NCBI GenBank assembly: GCA_964511215.1
Contig: CAZEER010000029.1
Location: 1-25,622 of the forward strand
Direction: 5' to 3'
DNA: 25,622 bases
Source of the DNA: CAZEER01 sp964511215
GTDB taxonomy: Bacteria; Fidelibacterota; Marinisomatia; Marinisomatales; UBA1611
Below, piece by piece: positions 16,918 to 25,252 of this stretch (positions are counted from its first letter, which is position 1; every line of letters starts with the position of its first letter). Below the pieces are notes generated by a model. That model was not told where the DNA came from and did not search any database. It saw only the letters and a program-made list of their open reading frames with translations. A program made the translations under genes and the position numbers.

Positions 16918-17402
16918 TAATAATGTTTTGGCCGAAGATAATAAAACCATATCCTGTATGTGATTCGACGGATAAATACAGGAAATATCATTAAAGGACA
17001 GATAAAATATTTTTTTAATATCGATGAATTGTCCATCACAACATCATCTATAATTACTGAGCCATTACCATATGGCTCCACAATATGGGCATGCCTCCAT
17101 GAAAAAAGGTCAAATGGTAACTGTACCCCTATATCTTGAAAATGTAATTCATTCTTAGTGACTTCATATTTTTTATGTATCACAACAATCCTTTTCCAGC
17201 CAAAAAACCAAAATGAAAAAGATGCTTTTTTATTGGAATCAATGCCATCCCAGTTTTCTATACGTACAGGTTGTGCAAAAGTAAGAAATTGAACAAAATT
17301 ATAATCATGGAAGGAACGAATAACATCCTCAGGATTAACATTATTTAATATAACCTTTTGGTGAAAATTTAATTTGTTATCTTTTTTATTATTCAATATC
17401 AT
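16917..17402 (-). CDS. SRPBCC (START/Bet v1-like) ligand-binding protein
   Basis: The 161-residue protein has no signal peptide and the pattern of small SRPBCC (polyketide cyclase/dehydrase-like) proteins. The N-terminal strand carries the FVQFLTFAQPVRIENW region, the middle strands include SFWFFGWKRIVVIHKKYEV, and FQDIGVQLPFDLFSWRHAHIVE precedes VIIDDVVMD. This fold forms a deep cavity for lipids or other hydrophobic ligands. The C-terminal third has hydrophobic residues (FICPLMIFPVFIRR) and could touch the membrane. Similar proteins are often next to CFA synthase/flavoprotein clusters. It is translationally coupled to the photolyase by a one-base overlap. Function unknown. Confidence 0.72.
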   Translation of the reverse strand: MILNNKKDNKLNFHQKVILNNVNPEDVIRSFHDYNFVQFLTFAQPVRIENWDGIDSNKKASFSFWFFGWKRIVVIHKKYEVTKNELHFQDIGVQLPFDLFSWRHAHIVEPYGNGSVIIDDVVMDNSSILKKYFICPLMIFPVFIRRITYRIWFYYLRPKHY

Positions 17403-17450
17403 ATTAAATAAAATTCCATCACAAGATTATTTTCAGCACTATTTTAAAAT

Positions 17451-17966
17451 CTATTCAACTTTTACAATAATCTCATTTTTTCTAAATGGCGGTAAAACCC
17501 ATGGAGAATTATACTGCGCCACTAAGAAATCATCTCTGGCACTCAATTGTTTTATACTAATAAATTTTTCTAATTGTTCTTTATAATAGATTACCCTTGA
17601 CTCTGTTGCCCATCCACCAAAACTCACTACTGCAGTCTTTCCTAGATGCTGCTCTTCTAAATTCACATCATCATTTTTAGGCTCTGGTAACGAAGCAAGA
17701 GAATGCTTTTGGGGCATTATAAAGCAAATTTCATATGCACTATCAGAGTTTGGAACATTCGATATCACAGGAGCAGTCATCTCAATACTTAGTTGTTTTT
17801 TATTACCACCAAAAATATAATTAGCGACCCGCCTAAAACCAGTATAGGTTGCTTCTTTATATCCGCTATTTACCTTTGTTTTCGCTATAACAAAAGGATC
17901 ATAGTTCCTGATTTCAAATTTTCCGTCTTTTCCCAGTAAAGTATAATCAGGTGTCTCAGTTGCCAT
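17451..17966 (-). CDS. SOUL-family haem-binding protein (first ATG; real start probably upstream)
   Basis: From the first ATG the protein is 171 residues and starts MATETPDYTLLGKDGKFEIR, the usual mature N-terminus of bacterial SOUL proteins. Other landmarks are GFRRVANYIFGG, IEMTAPVISN, YEICFIMP, VVSFGGWA and YNSPWVLPPFRKNEI. SOUL proteins bind haem or tetrapyrroles in eukaryotes; bacterial members are mostly uncharacterised and usually exported. The 21 codons upstream, in frame and without a stop, encode a signal-peptide-like stretch (see 17967-18029) with no ATG, GTG or TTG. So either translation begins at a rare ATT, or the start was mutated. Its place beside the photolyase and lipid genes would fit a role in light or haem/porphyrin stress. 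Confidence 0.85.
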   Translation of the reverse strand: MATETPDYTLLGKDGKFEIRNYDPFVIAKTKVNSGYKEATYTGFRRVANYIFGGNKKQLSIEMTAPVISNVPNSDSAYEICFIMPQKHSLASLPEPKNDDVNLEEQHLGKTAVVSFGGWATESRVIYYKEQLEKFISIKQLSARDDFLVAQYNSPWVLPPFRKNEIIVKVE

Positions 17967-18029
17967 AATTAAACCAAATAATTGAAAGAGAATTAAAAAC
18001 CGTTTTTTGCAAAAAATAAAAATATTATT
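17967..18029 (-). other. Cryptic in-frame signal-peptide segment of the SOUL gene
   Basis: The 63 bases between the DUF1295 stop (TAA at 18032-18030) and the SOUL ATG stay in one frame with both genes. They encode NNIFIFCKKRFLILFQLFGLI, which continues into MA-TETPDY. This is a basic n-region (KKR), a hydrophobic core, and a plausible signal-peptidase site I-M-A. No ATG, GTG or TTG occurs; ATT codons lie at 18023-18021 and 18017-18015. ATT starts are known (for example E. coli infC), but I cannot show use here. Confidence 0.55.
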
Positions 18030-18911
18030 TTACTTGATAAAGGGTATTAAAGATGAAGTATTTTGCTTATAATCTTGATAGCTATCTAAATGACCCCACC
18101 TCTTATCAGCTTGTTCTTCCAGCAAGTTTACACCACTTATTCTAGTCAGAAGAAGATAAATAAATAATGGAGAGATCAGTGTCACATGCTGAAATCCAGT
18201 AAGAGTAGGAAGTGCAATAATTGCCATACCTATCCAGAGCATTATTTCTCCGAAATAATTAGGATGTCTTGATATACTCCAAAGACCTGAAGAAATAAAA
18301 CCCTCTTGGTTATTTCCATCTACCCGAAACCTTCTTTTTTGTTCGTCAGCTATTATTTCGAATAAAAACCCAAACACCCAGATTACAATACCAAAATAAA
18401 AGAATAGATCATTAAATAAATTTGTATTATTAATTATAAGTGTCAATGCATTGGCAGTTGTAAGAAAAACCCACAACGCAGACATACTCCACCACAGAAG
18501 ATATTTTGAAAAAGATTGTTTAGCCTCCTTAAAGCGTCGATCTTCGCCCACTCTTAGGACTCTAATAAAAAGAAACACCCCAAGGCGTATGGCCCAAATT
18601 GTGACTAAGCTTATCGCTACCAAAGACCTTAATTGAAGCTTCTCACTAAAAAAAGAGGTTGTTAATGACGAAGATATATACAATAGTATTAAATAAGCAA
18701 TTGTACCTGTTATATCATAATATTTTTCTGTTTTTGCTAAATATGATGGTATGAATACTAACCAGTGAACCAGAAAACTTGCTACCATACATAAAAAAAG
18801 AATTGAATACCCATTGTACTTTGTTGAATTATCAGAACCAGAAAATGCGATCACACAAGAAAATAAGATGACGATAATTATATTTATATAGTCTTTTGCT
18901 GTAGATGACAT
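18030..18911 (-). CDS. DUF1295 membrane protein (steroid 5-alpha-reductase-like)
   Basis: The 293-residue protein has about eight to nine hydrophobic segments. The DUF1295 landmarks are EKYYDITGT near 62-70, VLRVGEDRRFKE near 119-130, ADEQKRRFR, and the C-terminal GLWSISRHPNYFGEIMLWIG. The last motif is shared with the 5-alpha-reductase and isoprenylcysteine methyltransferase superfamily, where it binds NADPH or SAM. A role reducing or modifying a membrane lipid is likely given the neighbours, but no substrate is known. The start is only two bases after the desaturase stop. Its own stop is followed in the same frame by the SOUL signal segment. Confidence 0.88.
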   Translation of the reverse strand: MSSTAKDYINIIIVILFSCVIAFSGSDNSTKYNGYSILFLCMVASFLVHWLVFIPSYLAKTEKYYDITGTIAYLILLYISSSLTTSFFSEKLQLRSLVAISLVTIWAIRLGVFLFIRVLRVGEDRRFKEAKQSFSKYLLWWSMSALWVFLTTANALTLIINNTNLFNDLFFYFGIVIWVFGFLFEIIADEQKRRFRVDGNNQEGFISSGLWSISRHPNYFGEIMLWIGMAIIALPTLTGFQHVTLISPLFIYLLLTRISGVNLLEEQADKRWGHLDSYQDYKQNTSSLIPFIK

Positions 18912-18913
18912 TT

Positions 18914-19630
18914 TTAATAAATCAATCTTAATTTTTTTAGAAACTTTGTGACTAAGTATCCAAAGTCATACTCAAACCACTTCACTGCAAAATTGGTATT
19001 ATTTGGCCTATAGTGATGATTATTCTGGTACAATTCACCCATCATCAAAAAATCAATAGGTAGTGTATTTTTTGAATTATCAGGTAAAAATTTATAATTC
19101 CGATATCCTCTTTTGTGGCCAAACCAATTAACAATAAATCCATGAATTGGCCCCATCATTATGTGAATAGGTAATAATAGGTAATGCCAAGATGATGTCG
19201 CAAAATGAAAATAAAATAAGAAATATAAGGCTATAAAACCAGCTCGTGTGATCAATGACTCAGCCAACAATTCCATTGCCTGCCAGCGAGGTACATTCTT
19301 ATCATTTCTATTACCACTGGCAAATTCATTAACTAATTTTCGATATTCAATAACAGTTGCCCAATTAAATGAAAAAATATTATTAATGTGGACAGGGGAA
19401 TGAGGGTCTTCCGGTGTGTCAGTGTGAGCATGGTGTCTTTTGTGCATCACACCATAAGCAGCAGGATTCAAGAATGAGGATCCTTGGAAAATAAATGTTA
19501 AAAAATAAAATGTTTTTTCGATAATTGGACTCATCTTAAACATATTATGAGAAGCATATCGATGCAAAAATATTGTCTGAAAAAACAATGACAAATACCA
19601 GTGGGAAATAAATGCGATGAGGATTACCAT
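18914..19630 (-). CDS. Membrane fatty-acid desaturase
   Basis: The 238-residue protein has several hydrophobic segments and the three histidine boxes of the acyl-CoA/acyl-lipid desaturase superfamily: HRYASH (23-28), HKRHH (63-67) and QNNHH (202-206). The boxes hold the di-iron centre that uses oxygen to place a double bond in an acyl chain. The size is shorter than many delta-9 desaturases (about 280-370), but the boxes and spacing look complete. It lies between the second CFA-synthase-like gene (nine bases) and the DUF1295 gene (two bases). This supports action on the same membrane lipids, either making the alkene that the methyltransferases use or further oxidising the methylated product. 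Regiochemistry unknown. Confidence 0.9.
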   Translation of the reverse strand: MVILIAFISHWYLSLFFQTIFLHRYASHNMFKMSPIIEKTFYFLTFIFQGSSFLNPAAYGVMHKRHHAHTDTPEDPHSPVHINNIFSFNWATVIEYRKLVNEFASGNRNDKNVPRWQAMELLAESLITRAGFIALYFLFYFHFATSSWHYLLLPIHIMMGPIHGFIVNWFGHKRGYRNYKFLPDNSKNTLPIDFLMMGELYQNNHHYRPNNTNFAVKWFEYDFGYLVTKFLKKLRLIY

Positions 19631-19639
19631 AAATCTAAA

Positions 19640-20674
19640 TTATTTCTTGATGAATCTATAATGAGAAACACCCCATTCTCTACCATTATTATAACCAAAT
19701 AATTTTTCACAGGACATAAAAAAGATCCGCCATCTTTGAAACCAAATTTTTGCATTTTCTTCTCCATATGTTTTTTCAAATATTTTTATAATTTTAGATT
19801 TATTATTATCCATTTTTTTCAACCAAGCCAAAGAAGTCTTTTCATAATGTTTCCCAGAAAATCTCCAAGTGGCCTCAATACTCATATCATCTTGAAAATA
19901 AAGTAAAAGATTGTGGGAAGGCATCATCCCACCACTGAAAAATTCTCTAGCCATCCAGTCACCTGCACCAACATTTTCAAATGGATATACTAAAGACTGA
20001 TGGGAAAATATATGGATAAATAGTTTCCCATTTTCATTAAGAAAACTAGCTACCTTTTTTAACAACTTCTTATAATTCCGCATGTGCTCAAACATCTCTA
20101 TAGAGACCACTCGGTCATATTTAGATTCAATCATAAAATCATTCATATCAGCAGTAATAACATTAATGTTACTATGCCCCTCCTTTTTACATCTATTCTC
20201 AATAAATAATTTTTGATCCTTTGAGTTACTCACAGCAGTAATTTTACTATTCGGATAGACTTTCGCCATATGGCAGGTTAGTGAGCCCCAGCCGCAACCT
20301 AATTCTAAAACATCTTGCCCATCCTCTAATTCTGCTCTTTTACAACTGAGGTTAAGCATCCCAATTTCAGACTCATCTAGAATATAAGTTTGATCAGGCC
20401 AATAGCCAGAACTATATTTCAGATTGGCACCTAAAACAGTCACAAAAAAATCCGGTGGAACTTCATAATGCTGCTCGTTTGCTTTTTCAGGAACCAATGC
20501 TATAGGACTATCCTTCATTTTTTGGACCCACTCTTGGTGTCGTTTTTCAATTTCTTCAGGAGAAGAAATTTTAGCATTATCGAGCCTAACTCTAGATAGT
20601 TTTCGTATACCAATCCTTATCAAAAAATCAGGTAATAGACCTCTCTCTGCTAGATTAATAAGAGTCGCTATCAT
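19640..20674 (-). CDS. CFA-synthase-family methyltransferase, second paralogue (coclaurine N-methyltransferase-like)
   Basis: The 344-residue protein has the CFA-synthase methyltransferase core. HYEVPPDFF is at 69-77, the SAM loop ELGCGWGSL is near 124-132, then SIEMFEHMRNY, GGMMPSHNLL and the C-terminal EWGVSHYRF. It lacks the N-terminal domain of true CFA synthase and has YSSGYW where CFA synthases have the SCGYW cysteine. In these details it looks like the bacterial and plant coclaurine N-methyltransferase-like branch, whose known members methylate nitrogen. Bacterial members beside lipid genes have no firm substrate. It sits three bases after the classical CFA synthase gene. The pair suggests two successive or alternative methylations of a lipid. 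Confidence 0.88.
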   Translation of the reverse strand: MIATLINLAERGLLPDFLIRIGIRKLSRVRLDNAKISSPEEIEKRHQEWVQKMKDSPIALVPEKANEQHYEVPPDFFVTVLGANLKYSSGYWPDQTYILDESEIGMLNLSCKRAELEDGQDVLELGCGWGSLTCHMAKVYPNSKITAVSNSKDQKLFIENRCKKEGHSNINVITADMNDFMIESKYDRVVSIEMFEHMRNYKKLLKKVASFLNENGKLFIHIFSHQSLVYPFENVGAGDWMAREFFSGGMMPSHNLLLYFQDDMSIEATWRFSGKHYEKTSLAWLKKMDNNKSKIIKIFEKTYGEENAKIWFQRWRIFFMSCEKLFGYNNGREWGVSHYRFIKK

Positions 20675-20677
20675 CTC

Positions 20678-21937
20678 TTAGTACCTAATATCAATGTTCC
20701 GAGCCCCAGATTTTGAAAAAATAAGCTGCACATCTCCAATATTTCTTTCTCTAAAGCCTGCCTCACAAAATATAAAATAAAATTCCCACATTTTTATAAA
20801 AGCCTCAGAAAAACCCATCGCCTGCACTTCAGGTATAACACTCATAAAATTTTTTTTCCATCTACTCAACGTTTCAGCATAGTGCTTTGTTATATCTTCC
20901 ACATCCACTATAGCCAAATCAGTATAATTTTTAATTACATCTGAAATCTGAGCCACAGATATAAGGCACGAACCCGGAAAGATATATTTTTTAATAAAAT
21001 CAACTGAGTTTTTATATTTTTCAAAATTTTGATCATTGTATGTTATTCCCTGAATCGCAACAAGCCCATCGTGCTTTAATAAGGACGAAATTTTTGAAAA
21101 ATATTCCGGTATAAATTGATAGCCAACTGCTTCAATCATTTCAATGGAAACAATTTTATCAAATTTCCCTTTAATTTTTCTATAGTCCTGATTCATAATT
21201 TGAATTTGTGATTCAAGACCATGCTTTTTTATTAAATTATTGGCATACTCATACTGTGCATCAGATATAGTAACTGTACTAATCCTGCATCCATAATTTT
21301 TTGCCGCATGCAATGAAAAACTACCCCACCCTGTGCCAATCTCAAGCACGTGATCATTCTTATTCAATTGTAATTTTCTACATATACGATCAATTTTTTC
21401 TTTTGAAGCTTCTTCCAAAGAAATAGAATGATCTGAAAAATACCCACAAGAGTATGTCATTGAAGGGTCAAGCCATAGCTTATAAAATTCATTACTCAAA
21501 TCATAATGAGCTAAAATGTTTTGTTTGCTACCTTTTAATGTATTTTGTTTGCTCCAATGAATGATCTTATTAATTGGGTGTATCAGTTTGGCCAATCCTG
21601 AATCAAGAGAAAGGAGTATTTCTTTATTTTTTAGAATAATTTGCAAAAGGAGTACTAATTTATCAGCCGACCAATATCCCGCCATATATGCTTCGGCTAC
21701 ACCAGTAACACCACCACTTCCCAGAAAAACATAAAACTCTGCAGAATATATCTCAACAATAACCCTATCACTAGATTGAGGATTACCAAATGAAAATGTT
21801 TTTTCTGCGTCGTGTATTTCAATATATCCGTATTGAAGATGTTTAAATTTTTTAATTATACCATTCTTAAAAAATGAGGAGAGCAGTCTGCTTTTTTTTG
21901 ATTGGGCTACTGCATCTGCTAATTTATCTACCTGCAT
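20678..21937 (-). CDS. cfa: Cyclopropane-fatty-acyl-phospholipid synthase family protein
   Basis: The 419-residue protein has a lipid-binding N-terminal domain (about 1-135) and the methyltransferase core. Core motifs are HYDLSNEFYKLWLD (144-157), SCGYF (163-167), EIGTGWGS (199-206), SIEMIEAVG with the glutamate expected in the bicarbonate site, FIKKYIFPG, and the terminal CEAGFRERNIGDVQ. Such enzymes transfer a methylene or methyl group from SAM to a double bond in membrane phospholipids. Beside DUF1365 and a COG2907 flavoprotein the product is often not plain cyclopropane; in Rhodobacter a homologue (UfaM) makes methylated precursors of furan fatty acid. So cyclopropane is one option only. 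Spacing to DUF1365 is six bases. Confidence 0.9.
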   Translation of the reverse strand: MQVDKLADAVAQSKKSRLLSSFFKNGIIKKFKHLQYGYIEIHDAEKTFSFGNPQSSDRVIVEIYSAEFYVFLGSGGVTGVAEAYMAGYWSADKLVLLLQIILKNKEILLSLDSGLAKLIHPINKIIHWSKQNTLKGSKQNILAHYDLSNEFYKLWLDPSMTYSCGYFSDHSISLEEASKEKIDRICRKLQLNKNDHVLEIGTGWGSFSLHAAKNYGCRISTVTISDAQYEYANNLIKKHGLESQIQIMNQDYRKIKGKFDKIVSIEMIEAVGYQFIPEYFSKISSLLKHDGLVAIQGITYNDQNFEKYKNSVDFIKKYIFPGSCLISVAQISDVIKNYTDLAIVDVEDITKHYAETLSRWKKNFMSVIPEVQAMGFSEAFIKMWEFYFIFCEAGFRERNIGDVQLIFSKSGARNIDIRY

Positions 21938-21943
21938 ATAATT

Positions 21944-22720
21944 TTATACTTCCTTCATTATTTTTAATTTGTCTGGGTGTATAAAAAATGGTGCTTTTTT
22001 AATCCAAAGTTTAAATGCCTGAAAATGAATACGAAATACAACAATCATTGTAATAAATGGGAATCTTATCACTTGCTTGATTAATTCTTTTCTTGTAAAA
22101 GGCTTGCGCTTCATAGTAAGAGTGGCATCAAATACTTTTTCCTCAGATTTGAAATTTTTCATATTTACAAATAGGTTATTTTCTGGCTGAGTAAACAGCC
22201 ATTCATAGTCATGATCCATACCCCAGAATGGACTCACATGTAACTTTTTTTTAAAGTTTGATGTTAGATTTTTCTGCTCACCATTTTTGTTATTAATAAT
22301 ATAGGAGTGTCTTTCTTTCCAAGGAGTATTTGTTACCTCAGCCATAACAACCTCTACTTCAGAATCTCTTTCATCATAACAATAATAAAAACTAACTGGA
22401 TTAAAACAATAACCAAAATACCTTAGATGAGTCAGTAATCTAATAGGACCCTTGGTCTCAATTCCAGAAATTTTACGAATTGTTTTACGTACAGAAGAAG
22501 CTAAATCAATACTGGGGTCTCCATGATAATCTTCTCGATGAAATGATATTAAAGCACTTTTGTTTACATTCCAGAACCAAGACTTTTTTAGAAAATCATT
22601 TACCGTGTCTAAATCTATAAATGCCATAAACAGTGAATAATTAAATAAGCGATAAAACGGTGTAAACCGGCGGTGCCTAATTGTTCCAGTGTATATGTAG
22701 TTTTTATTTTCATTACTCAT
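21944..22720 (-). CDS. DUF1365 family protein
   Basis: The 258-residue protein begins with the family pattern YTGTIRHRRFTPFYRLFNYSL followed by IDLDTV. It also has IRLLTHLRYFGYCFNPVSFYYC, EVTNTPWKERHSYI and FHVSPF-like KKLHVSPFWGMDHDYEW. The family is a near-constant partner of the COG2907 flavoprotein and CFA synthase and occurs in singlet-oxygen-response operons, but its reaction is unknown. A canonical histidine near residue 25 (P..H in many members) is Tyr here. The ATGA overlap with the flavoprotein gene shows translational coupling. Confidence 0.9.
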   Translation of the reverse strand: MSNENKNYIYTGTIRHRRFTPFYRLFNYSLFMAFIDLDTVNDFLKKSWFWNVNKSALISFHREDYHGDPSIDLASSVRKTIRKISGIETKGPIRLLTHLRYFGYCFNPVSFYYCYDERDSEVEVVMAEVTNTPWKERHSYIINNKNGEQKNLTSNFKKKLHVSPFWGMDHDYEWLFTQPENNLFVNMKNFKSEEKVFDATLTMKRKPFTRKELIKQVIRFPFITMIVVFRIHFQAFKLWIKKAPFFIHPDKLKIMKEV

Positions 22721-23967
22721 AGTTTTTCACCAAACTGATTACAAACCTCAAGCGCGCTAACAACACCATCCTCATGAAAACCATTACGCCAATAAGCACC
22801 ACAATAATAGGTATTATTTATTCCACTTATTTCCTGCTTACGTTTTTGTGCTTTTATTCCATCAACTGTGAATACTGGATGCTCGTAGCTCAAATGTTTA
22901 ATAATCTTACTTCTATCAATAGTATTGGTACTATTTAATGTAACACAAAATGTCCTGGATGAGTCTAAACCTTGTAACATATTCATATTATATGTCAGTG
23001 CAACTGGATTAGCTTTCCCATGATCTAATAAATAATTCCAACTAGACCATGCTAATTTTCTTTTAGGTAAAATCGAATCATCGAAATGTAGAACGGCATC
23101 ATTTTTCTGATAAGGAATTGCACTAAGAATTTCTTTTTCTTTTTTTGAAGGGTGTTCTAGTAGTTCCAGAGATTGATCACTATGAGAGGCTAGAACTACA
23201 GCATCAAATTTTTCTTCTACTTGCTTATCTATACCAAATATAATGGTAACCACATTGTCTTCTCTTTTTATTTTTTTTACTGGGGTAGAGAGTCTTATTC
23301 TATCTTTAAAACCAATAATCATTTTTTTAACATATTGCTTTGACCCATCTTTTATAACCCACCATTTTGGTCTATCCACGATTTGAAGCAGACCATGATT
23401 ATCAAAAAATCTGATGAAAAATATGGCAGGAATATTCATCATATTAGATGGGATAGTTGACCATATCGCTGCACCTATTGGTATTATATAATTATTTATG
23501 AATTCATCAGGGTAATCATTTTGTTGTAGATATTCACCCAATGTGGTTTTTGGATTTATTTTTGATAAATCATCTCTTGCCTCTTTATTAAATCGCTTCA
23601 TACTGCTTAGCATTCGAAAAAATGAGGGACGGAGTAGATTGGATCTTTGCGCAAAAAGAGCATTGAGCGAATGTCCAGCATATTCCAGATTTTTATTTAG
23701 GGATTTAACACTAAAACCCATCCTCGTGACTTGGCGCTTGATGTCCAGTTTATCTAAAAGCCTAATAAAGTTTGGATAAGTTCTCTCATTATAAACTATA
23801 AATCCCGAATCTACATTCCAGATTTTTTTTTCATATTCAATAACATGTGTATGGGTGTGGCCTCCAATATAATCATTCTTTTCAAACAATGTTATTTCAT
23901 GGTTCCGATTCAATAGATAGGATGCGGTTAAACCAGAGATACCCGAGCCAATAATTGCAATTTTCAT
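22717..23967 (-). CDS. FAD-dependent oxidoreductase, COG2907 (amine-oxidase-like)
   Basis: The 416-residue protein starts with the dinucleotide-binding motif IIGSGISGLTASYLL and the following FEKNDYIGGHTHTH. It also shows VDSGFIVYNERTYPNF, FDAVVLASHSDQ, and the C-terminal YCGAYWRNGFHEDGVVSALE, which closes the FAD site. Members resemble protoporphyrinogen oxidase and amine oxidases in fold. The gene is almost always paired with DUF1365 and CFA synthase, and probably oxidises a membrane lipid in the same pathway. The start follows the lipocalin stop by 25 bases, with no clear Shine-Dalgarno site. Family sure; reaction not. Confidence 0.9.
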   Translation of the reverse strand: MKIAIIGSGISGLTASYLLNRNHEITLFEKNDYIGGHTHTHVIEYEKKIWNVDSGFIVYNERTYPNFIRLLDKLDIKRQVTRMGFSVKSLNKNLEYAGHSLNALFAQRSNLLRPSFFRMLSSMKRFNKEARDDLSKINPKTTLGEYLQQNDYPDEFINNYIIPIGAAIWSTIPSNMMNIPAIFFIRFFDNHGLLQIVDRPKWWVIKDGSKQYVKKMIIGFKDRIRLSTPVKKIKREDNVVTIIFGIDKQVEEKFDAVVLASHSDQSLELLEHPSKKEKEILSAIPYQKNDAVLHFDDSILPKRKLAWSSWNYLLDHGKANPVALTYNMNMLQGLDSSRTFCVTLNSTNTIDRSKIIKHLSYEHPVFTVDGIKAQKRKQEISGINNTYYCGAYWRNGFHEDGVVSALEVCNQFGEKL

Positions 23968-23992
23968 ATTATAACTTAGATACAGAGTGTTC

Positions 23993-24538
23993 TTAATTAT
24001 CCCAGATCTGGGGTACTTTTTGTATCAATGATATATCATAACCAATATCTGATAAGTTCTCCAGTATTTTTTTGTAAAGACCTTGCTCCATTACTGGATC
24101 TCTCGCCATAATCCATACATATTTTTTAGATGGATAACCAATTACTGTATAGCTATAATCCTGATCAAGATCAATAATTAAAAATGGTAACTTAAGTGGC
24201 CATAAAAATTGCATCCTCCATTCAGCATTTGTTTCTTTATTATATACAAATCCTGTTGGATGATATATTATTTTTTTGCCATCTGGAGAAGATTTGAAAA
24301 AAGTGAAAGTTGTTTTAATTGTTCCGTTTTCAGTCAGTTTATAGGATTCAATGGCATTTGTAGCATTTTTTTCAATAAACGTAGGTATATTGGCGATTAT
24401 GTACCAGTCTCCCATATATCTTTCTAAATCAACATAATCAACTGTTTTCATTATTTTTGAATCACTAAGATTGGATTTATCATTACAACAAAAAAAAACC
24501 ACAGTGGATATAATAGTAATATAAAATTTATAAGACAT
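23993..24538 (-). CDS. blc: Blc-like lipocalin, exported
   Basis: The 181-residue protein starts with a signal-like stretch FYITIISTVVFFCCND. The cysteines suggest a lipoprotein, but VFFC does not match a strict lipobox. The lipocalin domain starts near VDLERYMGDWYIIANIP, the family's GxW signature. Later come YKLTENGTIKTTF, the WPLKLPFLIIDLD segment and YVWIMARDP. Blc-type lipocalins bind fatty acids or lysophospholipids and sit at the outer membrane. Here it may carry or store the lipid made by the neighbouring enzymes, or buffer oxidised fatty acids. It lies 18 bases after the START-domain gene. Confidence 0.88.
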   Translation of the reverse strand: MSYKFYITIISTVVFFCCNDKSNLSDSKIMKTVDYVDLERYMGDWYIIANIPTFIEKNATNAIESYKLTENGTIKTTFTFFKSSPDGKKIIYHPTGFVYNKETNAEWRMQFLWPLKLPFLIIDLDQDYSYTVIGYPSKKYVWIMARDPVMEQGLYKKILENLSDIGYDISLIQKVPQIWDN

Positions 24539-24556
24539 TAGATAAATTTCTTAACA

Positions 24557-25252
24557 TTAATTACTATTAGTATAACGTTTTTTAGCCTCAGCAACAGCAC
24601 CATTAAAGATATTTACTACTGAAGTTTTATTTATCATATCTATCAAAAAATCGGGTAAAGATCCCCCTGGATCCATATAAATACGATAAGAAAATAGTAT
24701 TTTACTATTATTCTTTTCTTCTGCAACCCACAAACCAGCACCATAATTTAGATACGTCGCTTTCTGGACATCTCTATCTAAGAGATCTACATCTTTATCT
24801 AATAAAAACCAATGAATAATAGATGTATTATCATTTTTTTTATAACCGCTAGGATACATACGAAATAGGTATTCCCTATTATCAAAAAATGGGAGGCTTA
24901 TAGGAATAAATTGATATCCATCAACAAACAGTTCTGTATTTCTTAATTTACGAGAAATAAAAGGCCCTGCATCATGAAGAAATTCTCCATAATTATCGAT
25001 ATCCATAATAACATTTTGTAATATTTTTTTTGGTAAGCACAATTCTTCTTTGACCATTACAGCTAATAAATTTTTACTTTCAATTTTTTTAGTACTTATG
25101 GAAATATTATCATAAGAATCCAATATTTCCCAACCCTCATTGCTATGCAATGAGTTGAATAGCGCAAGCGGCTTCTTTACAATATCATTTGCTAAAACTG
25201 AACTAAAAATAAATGATATGAAAAAAATAACGAAGTTATAATATATTTTCAT
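24557..25252 (-). CDS. START-domain lipid-binding protein, exported
   Basis: The 231-residue protein has an N-terminal signal peptide (KIYYNFVIFFISFIFSSVLA, probable cut near residue 21). A START-type helix-grip domain follows: EGWEILDSYDNISISTKKIES, then VIMDIDNYGEFL, LPFFDNREYLFRMY, and GGSLPDFLIDMINK at the C-terminal helix. START proteins bind lipids such as sterols, phospholipids or fatty acids in a cavity. Periplasmic members often stand beside CFA/DUF2878 genes. The start overlaps the end of the DUF2878 gene in an ATGA junction. Ligand unknown. Confidence 0.87.
   Translation of the reverse strand: MKIYYNFVIFFISFIFSSVLANDIVKKPLALFNSLHSNEGWEILDSYDNISISTKKIESKNLLAVMVKEELCLPKKILQNVIMDIDNYGEFLHDAGPFISRKLRNTELFVDGYQFIPISLPFFDNREYLFRMYPSGYKKNDNTSIIHWFLLDKDVDLLDRDVQKATYLNYGAGLWVAEEKNNSKILFSYRIYMDPGGSLPDFLIDMINKTSVVNIFNGAVAEAKKRYTNSN

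Noticed and set aside
16918..16950. Upstream in-frame ATG as photolyase start
   Set aside because: It would overlap the SRPBCC gene by 34 bases and adds 11 residues that class II photolyases do not have; the TAATG junction at 16917 is the better start.
17891..17896. GGATCA on the plus strand as a sigmaE/ChrR -35 element (TGATCC) on the minus strand
   Set aside because: It is inside the SOUL coding region and no matching -10 was seen at the right distance.
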